DNA of 64,000 nucleotides from CAG-390 sp964384555 (GCA_964384555.1 CAYLLA010000003.1:11205-75204), one strand, 5' to 3'. Positions 24,655-33,828 are shown, counted from the stretch's first letter. Made by a program: numbers and translations. The notes: generated by a model from the sequence alone, not told the origin.

Positions 24655-26910
24655 TTATTCAAAACGGCTCTCGGCCTTGGCACGTGTCAGCTTGTCCGAC
24701 ATAGACTGTATCTCTACCAAGCGATAATACTTGCCCTTTGCCGCCAAAAGCTCCTCGGGCGTGCCGCATTCGATTATCTCACCGTTATCAACAACAACTA
24801 TCTTGTTGGCCTTGCTCAGCGTGGAGAGACGGTGCGCTATCATTATGGTCGTCCGACCGGATATCATCCGCTCGATGGCCTCCTGTATCAGGTGTTCGGT
24901 CTCCGAGTCAACGGATGCCGTCGCTTCGTCAAATACCAAAATACTGGGGTTTTTAAGCATCGCGCGGGCGATGGAAACACGCTGACGCTCGCCTCCCGAA
25001 AGGCCGACTCCGCGCTCGCCGAGCACTGCATCATAGCCATCAGGCTGTCTTACTATAAACTCGTGCGCGTTGGCGACATCCGCCGCCTGCAGCACGCGCT
25101 CGACCGAGCAATTTTCAATTCCGTATGCGATATTATTAAATATCGTATCATGGAACATCAGTGGCTCCTGCTGTACAAAACCTATCTGACTGCGATAATA
25201 CTGCATGTCTATATCTTTAATATTGACATCGTCCACCAATATATCGCCGTCATAATGGTCGTAGTACCGCATAAACAGGTTGATGAGCGTGGATTTACCC
25301 GAACCTGTCGTTCCGACAATACCCACAATATCTCCAGGCTCTATGGTCAGATTTATGTTTTTAAGCGTCTTTTTGGTGCGGTCAAAGGAAAAGCTTACAT
25401 TTTTAAATTCTATCTTACCACGCATCTCGGGCAGGACATTGCCCTTGCCGAAGTTGTGCTCCGGCTCGGCATCAAGGATATCAAGTATCCTCTCCGCGGA
25501 GGCAAGTGCGGATTGATAGGAATCGTTAAGGTTGGCAAAGAAGTTCACGGGGCCGTAGAACATCGATGCATAGGATATAAAGGACACCAAAAGTCCCGTT
25601 GTCAGATCGCCCGAACCGTTTATTACCATCTGTCCGCCGAACGCCCAGATCATTACAGAACCAATGCTGATGAGCGTATTGACAGCAGCGGGGAAGATGT
25701 TGAGTATTGCTGAAGCTTGGGCATCTGTCTCATACCAATCGCTGTTGGCCTTTTTGAAGCGATCGGTGGTACCCTCCTCGTTTGTAAAGGACTTTACAAC
25801 ACGGATACCCGGGATGGTATCCGTAAGCACCGAGGATACAGCCGTCCAGCGCCGCCATATACGCAGGTAAAATGGGCGTATCTTTTGGCCGAATATCCTC
25901 GCTCCGATAACAACGAGCGGGACGGGAATCAGAGAAAGCAGGGTGAGCTTGGGGTTCATGACAAGCATAACGACAATTATACCTATCATTTTAAAGAACT
26001 CAACGACTACTTCCTGCGTAATGCGCAACATAAAGGCGCGCAGAGTGTTACTGTCCCCGCTTATACGGTTGATGACAGCACCTGTGGAGGTTTTATCATA
26101 AAATCGCATTGGCAGGTACTGCGCTTTTTCGTAAACATCGTTTCTCAGCGACATAACTATCCTGTCGCCGGATTTACGAAGCACCGTGCCGCGCACAGCG
26201 CCAATGGCGTGAGTTAAAAAATGCAAAAACACAAGACCAAATGCTACAAACAAAAGCTTTTGGGCATTTTTATTCGGTAGGATATCATCCACCAAGCTTT
26301 TGGTAAGCAGTGGCGGAACAAGGGAGAGAGCTGTCGAGGCAACAGCCAAAATAATTGAAAATATCAGCTGTCGCCATTCGGGAACAAGATACTTGCCGAG
26401 CTTTGCCACTACCTTCTTTTTGCTGGCACAATGGATGCAATCAGCCCCGGGAGAGGAGAGAGCGCGGCCGCATTTGGGACATACCGAAAGCTGTTTTTTG
26501 TAAACTGCCTCCATGCAGTCATAGGCCTCATCGATATCCTCACCTTGAGATACCGATACCAAGAAGTTGGCTGCCGCCTCACAAAGAGCGTTAACGCTAA
26601 AGGTATAACGGAAGATGTTTACCGTCTCACCGCTCTTTAGCGTCAGTCGCAGGATGGCATTACCGTACATTCGCTTGTTTTGGGCAGATTCGATATCCTT
26701 TATTTCGACCGATCTGCCAAAATGATCACTGTCAAGCTCATAAGTATCGATCCTGTCATCACTTACAAGCAAAACACTGCGGCAATATTCCGATTTAACG
26801 GATATATCACCTACAATGGCAAAGAGATAGGGGTGCGCGGGGTCTTCGCGGGAGAGAAGCTTTTTCATTTCCTCGTCGCCAAGGACCGAGTTGATCAAGA
26901 GTTCTTTCAT
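24655..26910 (-). CDS. ABC transporter (exporter type) with PH-like and zinc-ribbon N-terminus
   Basis: A 751-residue half-transporter. Residues 1-135 are a soluble beta-rich domain (SVLLVSDDRIDTYEL, LTLKSGETVNIFRY) of PH-like appearance; a zinc ribbon follows at about 142-165 (CPKCG and CIHC). Six transmembrane helices come next (about 180-460), then the ATPase with Walker A GTTGSGKST, Q-loop FVQQEPLM, signature GLSGGERQR, Walker B ILVFDEATASVD and H-loop MIAHRLST, all canonical, so it probably acts as a homodimer. The unusual N-terminus is typical of transporters paired with DUF1854. Substrate unknown. The ribosome site before 26910 is weak; a second in-frame ATG lies 14 codons later behind GACGAGG. 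Confidence 0.9.
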   Translation of the reverse strand: MKELLINSVLGDEEMKKLLSREDPAHPYLFAIVGDISVKSEYCRSVLLVSDDRIDTYELDSDHFGRSVEIKDIESAQNKRMYGNAILRLTLKSGETVNIFRYTFSVNALCEAAANFLVSVSQGEDIDEAYDCMEAVYKKQLSVCPKCGRALSSPGADCIHCASKKKVVAKLGKYLVPEWRQLIFSIILAVASTALSLVPPLLTKSLVDDILPNKNAQKLLFVAFGLVFLHFLTHAIGAVRGTVLRKSGDRIVMSLRNDVYEKAQYLPMRFYDKTSTGAVINRISGDSNTLRAFMLRITQEVVVEFFKMIGIIVVMLVMNPKLTLLSLIPVPLVVIGARIFGQKIRPFYLRIWRRWTAVSSVLTDTIPGIRVVKSFTNEEGTTDRFKKANSDWYETDAQASAILNIFPAAVNTLISIGSVMIWAFGGQMVINGSGDLTTGLLVSFISYASMFYGPVNFFANLNDSYQSALASAERILDILDAEPEHNFGKGNVLPEMRGKIEFKNVSFSFDRTKKTLKNINLTIEPGDIVGIVGTTGSGKSTLINLFMRYYDHYDGDILVDDVNIKDIDMQYYRSQIGFVQQEPLMFHDTIFNNIAYGIENCSVERVLQAADVANAHEFIVRQPDGYDAVLGERGVGLSGGERQRVSIARAMLKNPSILVFDEATASVDSETEHLIQEAIERMISGRTTIMIAHRLSTLSKANKIVVVDNGEIIECGTPEELLAAKGKYYRLVEIQSMSDKLTRAKAESRFE

Positions 26911-27086
26911 AGCTCTGTTTTACGGCACGCCGTGCTGTCAGGCGCGGTCGGGTGCCGGTGGGAGGCCTTGCCGCACTAAAATAGTTACCAAAGTTCGCCG
27001 TTATCCTTCATGCGCTTTGGTGTTTTAGCTTATGGGTCGATTGCGGTGGCATTTTGGATAGATGACCGCAAGACGATCATCAACTA

Positions 27087-27115
27087 ATTTTACCATCAAA
27101 AATATCGAGTGTCAA
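27087..27115 (-). promoter_or_regulatory. Promoter of the ABC-DUF1854 operon, with long leader
   Basis: On the minus strand TTGACA (27115-27110), 17-base spacer, TAAAAT (27092-27087). Transcription would give a leader of about 170 bases (26911-27080) before the ATG. In this leader, and in the rest of 26911-27213 apart from the hairpin noted separately, I see no known riboswitch or small gene. Confidence 0.75.
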
Positions 27116-27140
27116 CAAAAAACGCGAATTATAGTTAAAA

Positions 27141-27201
27141 TGACCAATAATTCATTCAAGTACAACAAAAATCTTCGTTGTCGCTTGTGAATTATTGGTC
27201 A
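27141..27201. repeat. Long AT-rich hairpin after the TIGR04086 gene
   Basis: Perfect 14-base arms TGACCAATAATTCA / TGAATTATTGGTCA enclose a second, imperfect stem (CAAG..CAAC / GTTG..CTTG). It begins 13 bases past the TIGR04086 stop on the minus strand and is followed there by TTTTAA. It could be a terminator of modest strength or a small mobile repeat. Confidence 0.6.
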
Positions 27202-27213
27202 GATGCAACATAG

Positions 27214-27777
27214 CTATCTCTTTTTGTATTTCCTCGATCTTCCTCCGAGCGCGTGGCGGCTCTTGCTGCCGCCCGGCGCTGCTATGTAAGCTCCAAGGAT
27301 AAAAATCAGGACCGCAAGCCCTCTCTTCAACCACCCGAGGATCGATATATCGGCACCGAGACCCGGCAGAGCAAAGGAAAGGACAAAAACAGCGGCATTA
27401 AGTATAAGCGCCGCAGCAAGTGAGAGCCATATATTTCTGCGTCCGAGGATGCGTGCCATCACCACGCCGCCGCAAAAAGCACCTAAGGATAGTGCTGACA
27501 TGGCAACAACTCCCGCACTTTTGGCCGGGTCAACAGTGGTCATGAGGATCGGGCAGGCTATCGCCAGCATGAGTAACCCGCTGCAGACAGCAACGGCCGC
27601 TCCCGAAATCATTGCCGCCGGTGCACTGCCCGCAATGCTTTCTTTATCTTTTCCGCCTCGATCGGGGCTTGGGGTTTTGATTGCTATCGGCATACGCTCG
27701 CGGGAGGCGGAACGGACGCGCGTGCTTTTTTGTTCGATCACAGACACGATATCATCTCCGAATAAATTAAATTGCAT
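27214..27777 (-). CDS. TIGR04086 family membrane protein
   Basis: A 187-residue protein with a 45-residue basic cytoplasmic head and four hydrophobic helices (about residues 50-75, 82-104, 114-134, 145-166), ending in a basic tail. The pattern with short loops and a glycine in each helix fits the TIGR04086 family, which in Clostridia is usually encoded next to yajC as it is here. The function is unknown. A terminator lies between it and yajC, so it may have its own promoter. Confidence 0.78.
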   Translation of the reverse strand: MQFNLFGDDIVSVIEQKSTRVRSASRERMPIAIKTPSPDRGGKDKESIAGSAPAAMISGAAVAVCSGLLMLAIACPILMTTVDPAKSAGVVAMSALSLGAFCGGVVMARILGRRNIWLSLAAALILNAAVFVLSFALPGLGADISILGWLKRGLAVLIFILGAYIAAPGGSKSRHALGGRSRKYKKR

Positions 27778-27843
27778 GGATTCTCATCCGCTATTCAATT
27801 ACTATGCCGCGCCTGTCGGGTATATGATATTTTTACCGTGATC

Positions 27844-27885
27844 AAAAAAAGACCCTCCGGGGATCTTATCATCTCCCGGAGAGTC
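27844..27885 (-). terminator. Terminator after yajC
   Basis: On the minus strand GACTCTCCGGGAG ... CCCCGGAGGGTC followed by TTTTTTT, 40 bases past the yajC stop: a textbook intrinsic terminator. Confidence 0.88.
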
Positions 27886-27924
27886 TATCATATCAGTGGA
27901 ACAGGGAATTACAGCGCACGGCTA

Positions 27925-28362
27925 TCATTTCTGATCGGCTTTATCCTCGTTTGCACCCTTATCCTTTTTTGCTTTCTTTTTTTCGACCTTTTCTGCCTTT
28001 TCGGACTTGTCGGTCTTATCGTTGCCGTCACGCTTCTCGTCGTTACCGCCGTTTACCGGAACGGTCACGCGGGAGATCGCACTTTTGAGAATGTGAATGC
28101 GGGTGCGGTCGCGGCTGGTCACGATGGTCACGGTGTCCTCACTGCTGATCGCAATGATTATACCGATAATGCCGCCGATGGTCACTATCTCATCACCGAC
28201 CGCAAGATTGTTGCGCATCTCGTTTGTCTCCTTTTCCTGCTTGCGCTGGGGGCGAATGAAGAAAAAGTAGAAGACCACGAGCATCAGCACGATCATAACG
28301 ACCGTACCTATCATGTTGCCGCCGCTCGCATTTGTGGTGGCATCTGTCAAAAATAAAGGCAT
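27925..28362 (-). CDS. yajC: Preprotein translocase subunit YajC
   Basis: A 145-residue protein with one transmembrane helix (about residues 17-37, MIGTVVMIVLMLVVFYFFF) followed at once by the hallmark IRPQRKQEKE and the small beta domain LAVGDEIVTIGGIIGII. It is an accessory part of the SecDF-YajC export complex. The C-terminus carries an unusually long lysine/glutamate/aspartate-rich tail of about 40 residues. An AGGAGG-like site precedes the ATG at 28362. secD and secF are not in the window on this side. Confidence 0.93.
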   Translation of the reverse strand: MPLFLTDATTNASGGNMIGTVVMIVLMLVVFYFFFIRPQRKQEKETNEMRNNLAVGDEIVTIGGIIGIIIAISSEDTVTIVTSRDRTRIHILKSAISRVTVPVNGGNDEKRDGNDKTDKSEKAEKVEKKKAKKDKGANEDKADQK

Positions 28363-28393
28363 TTTTATTATCCTCCGAATGCTGTTTTACCAT

Positions 28394-28422
28394 ATTATAC
28401 ACCATGCACGCCACTCTTTCAA
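28394..28422 (-). promoter_or_regulatory. Promoter of yajC
   Basis: On the minus strand TTGAAA (28422-28417), 17-base spacer, TATAAT (28399-28394), about 30 bases before the yajC ATG. Confidence 0.8.
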
Positions 28423-28473
28423 TAACGAATTGTAAATTATTCATCTCCGCGAAGCAAAAAATGCCTTTCGTGA

Positions 28474-28502
28474 TTGAAAAAAACTCGGCTTTGTGCTATA
28501 CT
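28474..28502 (+). promoter_or_regulatory. Promoter of rimM-trmD
   Basis: TTGAAA (28474-28479), 17-base spacer, TATACT (28497-28502) with an extended -10 TGC; divergent from the yajC promoter, about 68 bases before rimM. Confidence 0.75.
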
Positions 28503-28569
28503 ATAAGCATAAGATCAAAAAATATGCTCTTATGAATAACGATCCGGAGTTGTCTCCTGCGAGGTATCA

Positions 28570-29148
28570 ATGACGACCGATTCAAAAGACACAAAAGAAA
28601 AAGATATGAAAGATATAAACGAGAACTCAAAGCGCCAACTTGCCGCGCATCTTGAATGCGGAAAGATAATCAACACACACGGTCTTGACGGAACACTGAA
28701 GCTTGAATCCTATTGTGATTCGCCGGACGTTTTGGCCGACCTTGAATATATTTATTTTAAAGATGAAAAAAGCGGGGAAATGCAGCCGCGGCGCATCCTT
28801 CGCGCGAGCGTACATAAACGCTTTGTACTGATGCACCTTGAGGGTGTGGACACGCCCGAGGCCGCCGATGCACTGCGAGAGACGATCGTTTACGCCGCCC
28901 GCGAGGATCTGCCGATAGCGCCCGGTGCGCATTTTATAGTGGATCTTATAGGTCTGCCGGTCATCGATGTTGACAGCGGACTGACCTACGGCAGGATAAG
29001 TTATGTATTCAATGCAGGTGCATCGGATATTTATACCATCGAAACACCAAGCGGTGAGCGCATGATGCCCTCCGTACCGGAGTTTGTTATAAGGATCGAT
29101 ATAGATCACGGTGTGTTTGTAAGACCTATTGAGGGAATGTTTGACTGA
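28570..29148 (+). CDS. rimM: Ribosome maturation factor RimM
   Basis: A 192-residue 30S maturation factor. After a charged 26-residue head come the RimM N-terminal barrel (GKIINTHGLDGTLKLESYCD) and the C-terminal PRC-barrel (AHFIVDLIGLPVIDVDSGL, IYTIETPSGERMMPSVPEFV). It binds near the 16S head and helps assembly. It is translated just before trmD (stop at 29148, next start at 29150), the classic pair. rpsP and ffh are not next to it here. Confidence 0.95.
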   Translation: MTTDSKDTKEKDMKDINENSKRQLAAHLECGKIINTHGLDGTLKLESYCDSPDVLADLEYIYFKDEKSGEMQPRRILRASVHKRFVLMHLEGVDTPEAADALRETIVYAAREDLPIAPGAHFIVDLIGLPVIDVDSGLTYGRISYVFNAGASDIYTIETPSGERMMPSVPEFVIRIDIDHGVFVRPIEGMFD

Positions 29149-29149
29149 T

Positions 29150-29848
29150 ATGAGATTTGACATTATGACGCTTTTTCCGGAGCTCGTCGGCAATGTCCTC
29201 TCCGAAAGCATAATAGGTCGCGCACAAAAGAGCGGTGCGATAGAAGTAGGCATTCACAACATCCGTGACTACAGTGAGGATAAGAACCGCCGAGTGGATG
29301 ACACACCATACGGCGGCGGCAAGGGAATGCTTATGGCCGCGCCGCCCATCTATAACTGCTACAGCGCGATACTCACCGCAGTGCCAAACTATAACTCGCT
29401 GCGCACTCATGTTATCTTCATGTCCCCAAAGGGGCAGGTGCTAAAGCAAAAGCGCGCGCTTGAACTATCTGCCGACTATGACAGGCTTATAATTCTTTGC
29501 GGTCACTACGAGGGCGTGGATCAGCGCATCATAGACGAAATAGTTGATGAGGAGATATCAATAGGCGATTTTGTGTTGACAGGCGGTGAGATCCCCGCCT
29601 GCATACTGGTGGATGCAGTGGCAAGGACAGTCGATGGTGTGCTTTCCGCACCCGAGTGCTTTGAAAGCGAGAGCCACACCGATGGTCTGCTTGAATATCC
29701 TCAATACACACGGCCGTTTGAATTTCACGGTGTGAAAGTGCCGGAGGTACTCATATCCGGTCATCACGCAAACATAGACAAATGGCGGCGCGAGCAGGCG
29801 GAGCTTATAACTCGAAAACAGCGCCCGGATCTGCTTGGCGAGGCATAG
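29150..29848 (+). CDS. trmD: tRNA (guanine37-N1)-methyltransferase
   Basis: SPOUT-class enzyme that methylates G37 of tRNAs to prevent frameshifting. 232 residues. The knot region is clear: ILCGHYEGVDQRI and the SAM loop IGDFVLTGGEIPA, with the N-terminal MRFDIMTLFPE start typical of TrmD. The ATG at 29150 lies two bases after the rimM stop, so translation is coupled. An upstream in-frame ATG inside rimM is rejected. Confidence 0.97.
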   Translation: MRFDIMTLFPELVGNVLSESIIGRAQKSGAIEVGIHNIRDYSEDKNRRVDDTPYGGGKGMLMAAPPIYNCYSAILTAVPNYNSLRTHVIFMSPKGQVLKQKRALELSADYDRLIILCGHYEGVDQRIIDEIVDEEISIGDFVLTGGEIPACILVDAVARTVDGVLSAPECFESESHTDGLLEYPQYTRPFEFHGVKVPEVLISGHHANIDKWRREQAELITRKQRPDLLGEA

Positions 29849-29930
29849 ATCATTATTTTTAATCCCAAGCCTGATTTTTTAAAAAACTAACAGTTGAAAG
29901 ACAAAATAAACAAGAAGGGAGGTACACCGA

Positions 29931-31991
29931 ATGCCCGAGCTTTACGATAACGATGCGATCCGCGATAACACGAGCGCGGACGGACATCGATCCCCGTCGG
30001 ATACGGATGGATATGCCAAGTATAACGAGGATGATCCCGCCGCCGACGTTATCGATGCCAAGGACCCCAAAGACAGCTTTTTTGCAACCGTTTGCGACAC
30101 AGCCGCTGAAAAGCTGAACAGCGGTATCACGGGACGGATAATGCATTCATATCCAGACGAATGTCGCGCGCTTGACCGTTCAGCCATAGTCAGCACCCTG
30201 CGGCGTTCCGACCGCGGCGGGGGACTTGTGCGCAGGATCAAAAAGCGCATTGCCCGTACATTTGAGGAATCCCTTGTCATAAACGCACTCATAAGAATAA
30301 AAAATGCCGCCATGAGATGCTATATGAAGACCTACGGTGCGTTTTTTATCACATTTGGTGTGTACTCGGCGCTGATATATCTCATAAAAAGATATGCACT
30401 GCTTTTGGATGATGTATCCGGCGGCGATATGCTCTGCGCACTTGTAATGATACTTCTCTCCCTCCCTCTGTTGTTCAGCAAAAAGACACTTGCCGGTGCA
30501 CTCGGCAACAGTCTATTGCTTCAAGATCTTTTGGCCGATGCCTGCGGCGTTACGCCTGATAAGCTTGCAATAAGGCCAAAAAGCAATATCGCGGGGCAAA
30601 GCTGGGCGGTCATTCTCGGAATCGCCGCGGGAATGCTGACCTATTACATCCCACCGCTTACATTTATTATAACGCTGTTTGCCGTGGTATCGGTTGCCGT
30701 GCTGTTGTCATTCCCCGAGGCGGGTGTATCTTTTACAATATTCACAGCACCGTTTTTGAGCCTCTCCGAGCATCCGTCCCTGATACTTGCATGTGTAACA
30801 TTGCTTGCCGCACTCGGTTTTGCCGCAAAGTATCTGCGCGGCAAGCGTACCGCAATATTCGGTCCTGCAGAAGCCGCCATTGGCGGGTTTATGCTGCTGA
30901 CCGTATGCGGCGGCATATTCACGCCCGGAGATGGAGATGCTCGCCCCGCGCTGATAAGAGCGGCGCTGATGTGCGTTTACTTTTTGATAGTCAATACCGT
31001 AAGCGACCGCCGCAAGCTGCGATCCTGCATACTTTTGCTCGTGATATCCACGACTATAGTCTCGTTTATCGGAGTTGCGGAGTATCTTTGCGGGCGCGCC
31101 GTATTTGATTGGTTGGACAGCGAAAGCTTTGCGGCGATCTACGGACGAAGCACCTCTGTTTTCTCCAACCCCAATACGCTGGCGTATTTTATAATTCCCG
31201 TATTTCCGTTTGCCCTCGCAGGTGTACTGCTTTCAAAGACCAAGCGGGAACGATTCCTCTTTGGCTTTTCTGCGGCGACCATCCTTGTTTGCACCGTATT
31301 TACTTGGTCGCGCGGTGCGTGGGTGGGACTTGCCGTGTCATCGCTCTTGTTTTTGCTCTCTATCACGCCGCGTGCCGTGGCCGTGGTACCCGCATTGGTT
31401 GCCGTAACAGCACTGCTCAGTACTTGCTTTCCGGACACGCTCGGTACTCGCATGGGCAGTATCGCATCGCTTGGTGACAGCGCAAATTACTATCGTGTGA
31501 GGGTGTGGAATGCCGCCTCACGTATCGCAGGCAGATACCTCGGCGGCGGCATTGGCATCGGCGATGAGCTCTTCGGCCAAATGTATTTAAAAGTCGCCGA
31601 TCCGGAGGTGTGGAATGCATCTCACGCACACAGCCTGTGGCTGCAAACGATCACGGAGCTGGGTCTCCCCGGACTTATTTTACTGCTACTTGCCACCTTC
31701 TTTATCCTGCAAAAGGCCGCAAGTGTTCGAGCCGGCTCTAACGGCGGCAAACGCTTGCCCCTGCTTGCCGCAGCAGGCGCGGCAGGTCTGATATCACTTG
31801 TTGTATCGGGATGCTTTGACTTTGTATGGTACAACAACACTATCTTCTTTATGTTTTGGGTAATGGCAGGACTTGCCTCGGCTACGGCAGAGATACAAAG
31901 GCGCGAGGGCATGGGGCCGGCTTCCGGCTGTGTCTCACCGCTGTCCGATGCAAGAGCCGCCGATATGCTGATGATACTCGGCAAGGACTGA
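29931..31991 (+). CDS. O-antigen ligase family (Wzy_C) membrane protein
   Basis: A 686-residue polytopic membrane protein. A 110-residue acidic cytoplasmic head is followed by about 12 helices. The Wzy_C/WaaL region lies in the second half, with STSVFSNPNTLAYF and TWSRGAWVGLA, a large extracytoplasmic loop around GDSANYYRVRVWNAA, and ASHAHSLWLQTITELGLPG, the conserved His-containing motif of the family. It may ligate or polymerise a surface glycan; no other glycan genes are adjacent. The AAGGGAGG site precedes the ATG. Two DUF4330 genes follow, and together they look like one unit. Confidence 0.85.
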   Translation: MPELYDNDAIRDNTSADGHRSPSDTDGYAKYNEDDPAADVIDAKDPKDSFFATVCDTAAEKLNSGITGRIMHSYPDECRALDRSAIVSTLRRSDRGGGLVRRIKKRIARTFEESLVINALIRIKNAAMRCYMKTYGAFFITFGVYSALIYLIKRYALLLDDVSGGDMLCALVMILLSLPLLFSKKTLAGALGNSLLLQDLLADACGVTPDKLAIRPKSNIAGQSWAVILGIAAGMLTYYIPPLTFIITLFAVVSVAVLLSFPEAGVSFTIFTAPFLSLSEHPSLILACVTLLAALGFAAKYLRGKRTAIFGPAEAAIGGFMLLTVCGGIFTPGDGDARPALIRAALMCVYFLIVNTVSDRRKLRSCILLLVISTTIVSFIGVAEYLCGRAVFDWLDSESFAAIYGRSTSVFSNPNTLAYFIIPVFPFALAGVLLSKTKRERFLFGFSAATILVCTVFTWSRGAWVGLAVSSLLFLLSITPRAVAVVPALVAVTALLSTCFPDTLGTRMGSIASLGDSANYYRVRVWNAASRIAGRYLGGGIGIGDELFGQMYLKVADPEVWNASHAHSLWLQTITELGLPGLILLLLATFFILQKAASVRAGSNGGKRLPLLAAAGAAGLISLVVSGCFDFVWYNNTIFFMFWVMAGLASATAEIQRREGMGPASGCVSPLSDARAADMLMILGKD

Positions 31992-32135
31992 CGGCAGTGC
32001 GATCATCCCCAAAGATAACGTACAGATACTACATCGCGACATTATTGACTCAAAATTTTATTTGTTTTTATATTTTTAAATGTTAAGGAAGCTCGGGCGC
32101 TACCCGCTCAAAAGCGGATACAAGCAACCGAAGCT

Positions 32136-32693
32136 ATGGTCACAACAATGAATTCATCTGAAAGAAGCACCGCAAAAAGATCCGACCGTCGCGGCTACCG
32201 TTTTAATATACTTGATGCAGTTATAGCCTTGGTGATACTTGCAGTGATAGCCGTGATCTTGGTTGCATATCTGCCGGGCGGACTCTCGGCATCAGGCGGC
32301 GGGCGCGGGAGCGTTACCGTCACATATACTCTTGAGATAAAAGGAGCTAATCGCAAGTTTGCCGATTGGATAGCTGTTGGCGACACCGTGACCGAGCGCT
32401 CGTCAGCCGCGGGTCTCGGTCGTGTCAGCGCAGAGCTCGAGGTCTCACCCGCCGGGTTAGTAAGATTTGATCCCACGTCCGGTGAGGTGATAATAGACGA
32501 AGCCGAGGATACCTCCGATCTTTTGATAACCATCACCGCCACGGCAAAATATGACCCATCCCGCGGTTACACGGTCAACGGTAAAAGACTTGCGGTAGGT
32601 GCGAATTATTCGGTCAGCCTACCAAGATTTGAGGGCACAGGGGAGTGCATCGGCATTATTGAAACATCCTCGACCGGAGGTGTAGGGCAATGA
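32136..32693 (+). CDS. DUF4330 domain protein (first copy)
   Basis: A 185-residue protein with a basic N-terminus, one transmembrane helix (about residues 27-47, AVIALVILAVIAVILVAYL) and an extracytoplasmic beta-rich domain starting with the VTVTYTLEIKG strand. It fits DUF4330, whose function is unknown. A second in-frame ATG four codons later is an alternative start; neither has a strong ribosome site. Its stop overlaps the start of the next gene by four bases, so the two are translated together and may form a complex. Confidence 0.75.
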   Translation: MVTTMNSSERSTAKRSDRRGYRFNILDAVIALVILAVIAVILVAYLPGGLSASGGGRGSVTVTYTLEIKGANRKFADWIAVGDTVTERSSAAGLGRVSAELEVSPAGLVRFDPTSGEVIIDEAEDTSDLLITITATAKYDPSRGYTVNGKRLAVGANYSVSLPRFEGTGECIGIIETSSTGGVGQ

Positions 32694-33202
32694 AAGATCA
32701 GAAAAACGAAAAACGCGGAAAACACGACAGCGGTCGTGCAAGATTTGGCGCGGCGGATGTAGTTATCATATTGCTGATCGTGCTGGCCGTGGCCTCGATC
32801 ATACTGCGCAGTGTGTCAGAAAGTGCGACCTTTGGCAGCGAAACTGCACACTGTACGGTGGAATTTTCGGCCACGGATATAAGATATACAACGTTTGATT
32901 TTATTGAAACCGGAGCCGATGTTTATGTTGGCGATGATCTTATAGGTCAGCTGGCGGCAGGCACGGTGTTTTCGCCATCCGTCCTGCACACAAACGGAGC
33001 AGATGGTGCGCCCACCGATGTGCACTACCCGGAAAACACACTGATAGACGTCAGCGGCGTGGTCGATTGCGAGCTTATTAAAACAGACGGCGGATATGTT
33101 ACAAAAAGCGGTACGCATATAGCCCCCGGATGCACCTTGACGTTAAAAATGAAAACGGTGGATCTTTTGGTCACGGTGACCGGAATATCCGATGCACCGT
33201 AA
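32690..33202 (+). CDS. DUF4330 domain protein (second copy)
   Basis: A 170-residue protein with the same plan as the previous gene: basic head, one helix (about residues 23-42, DVVIILLIVLAVASIILRSV) and an extracytoplasmic domain with CTVEFSATDIRY, GDDLIGQLAAGTVF and a final LLVTVTGI strand. It starts with an ATGA overlap. It is divergent in sequence from the first copy, so the pair is likely an old duplication that forms a hetero-oligomer (inference). Confidence 0.75.
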   Translation: MKDQKNEKRGKHDSGRARFGAADVVIILLIVLAVASIILRSVSESATFGSETAHCTVEFSATDIRYTTFDFIETGADVYVGDDLIGQLAAGTVFSPSVLHTNGADGAPTDVHYPENTLIDVSGVVDCELIKTDGGYVTKSGTHIAPGCTLTLKMKTVDLLVTVTGISDAP

Positions 33203-33332
33203 AGCTGCAATACGCATTAACAGCGCGACCACACAACAACATCTTCTGTTTTTTACAGAATTATGTCAGTAATAGTTAAAAAATAAACGAATCAAGCGGT
33301 GCAAAGTAAGGTAAATATCATCATTTTGTCTA

Positions 33333-33361
33333 TTGATTTTGTCTGTTTGCTCGGTTATAAT
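33333..33361 (+). promoter_or_regulatory. Promoter of the HPr gene
   Basis: TTGATT (33333-33338), 17-base spacer, TATAAT (33356-33361), about 48 bases before the ATG at 33410. Confidence 0.72.
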
Positions 33362-33409
33362 ATTTATAAGTATAAATGAGTGCCTACATGGCTTAATAAG
33401 GAGTCGGAT

Positions 33410-33673
33410 ATGATATCACGCGAGGTTACAATCAACAATAACGGCGGACTGCACGCAAGACCCGCTACTTATTTTATTCAAAAAGCCAATTCGTACAACT
33501 GCTCGATCTGGATCCAAAAGGATGACCGTAAAATGAACGCCAAAAGTCTGCTTGGTGTTCTTTCCATCGGCATTGCCAAGGGCATGACCGTTACTCTTAT
33601 TGCGGACGGTCAGGATGAAAAGGAAGCTCTTGACGGACTTGAGGAGCTTATCAACAGCGGCTTTGCCGAATAA
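33410..33673 (+). CDS. HPr family phosphocarrier protein
   Basis: An 87-residue cytosolic phosphocarrier. The catalytic His15 is in GGLHARPAT and the regulatory serine Ser46 is in NAKSLLGVLSIGIAKG, so it can take phosphate from enzyme I and can be a target of HPr kinase. The length is normal. AAGGAG precedes the ATG at 33410. No other PTS gene is adjacent. It could be the main HPr or a Crh-like paralogue, but the presence of His15 argues against Crh. Confidence 0.93.
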   Translation: MISREVTINNNGGLHARPATYFIQKANSYNCSIWIQKDDRKMNAKSLLGVLSIGIAKGMTVTLIADGQDEKEALDGLEELINSGFAE

Positions 33674-33828
33674 AAGGTCCATAATACATAGTGTTGCATT
33701 GTCAGCAGGGCGGTGCAAAAACGGTGTCAGCGCATAAAGTCGTGTCGGCGGTGCATGGCTCCGGCGAAAAATGGGGGGTGTCATGCTATCGACAGCCCCC
33801 ACTGTTGTTTGAAAAACAAGGATATCAA

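Noticed and set aside
24095..26910. Cyanophycin metabolism locus
   Set aside because: DUF1854 and the ABC transporter are sometimes so labelled, but no cyanophycin synthetase or cyanophycinase is in the window.
33691..33828. N-terminal extension of UvrC from an upstream in-frame ATG
   Set aside because: The extension has no family similarity or ribosome site, while the ATG at 33829 has AAGGAT at the right distance.
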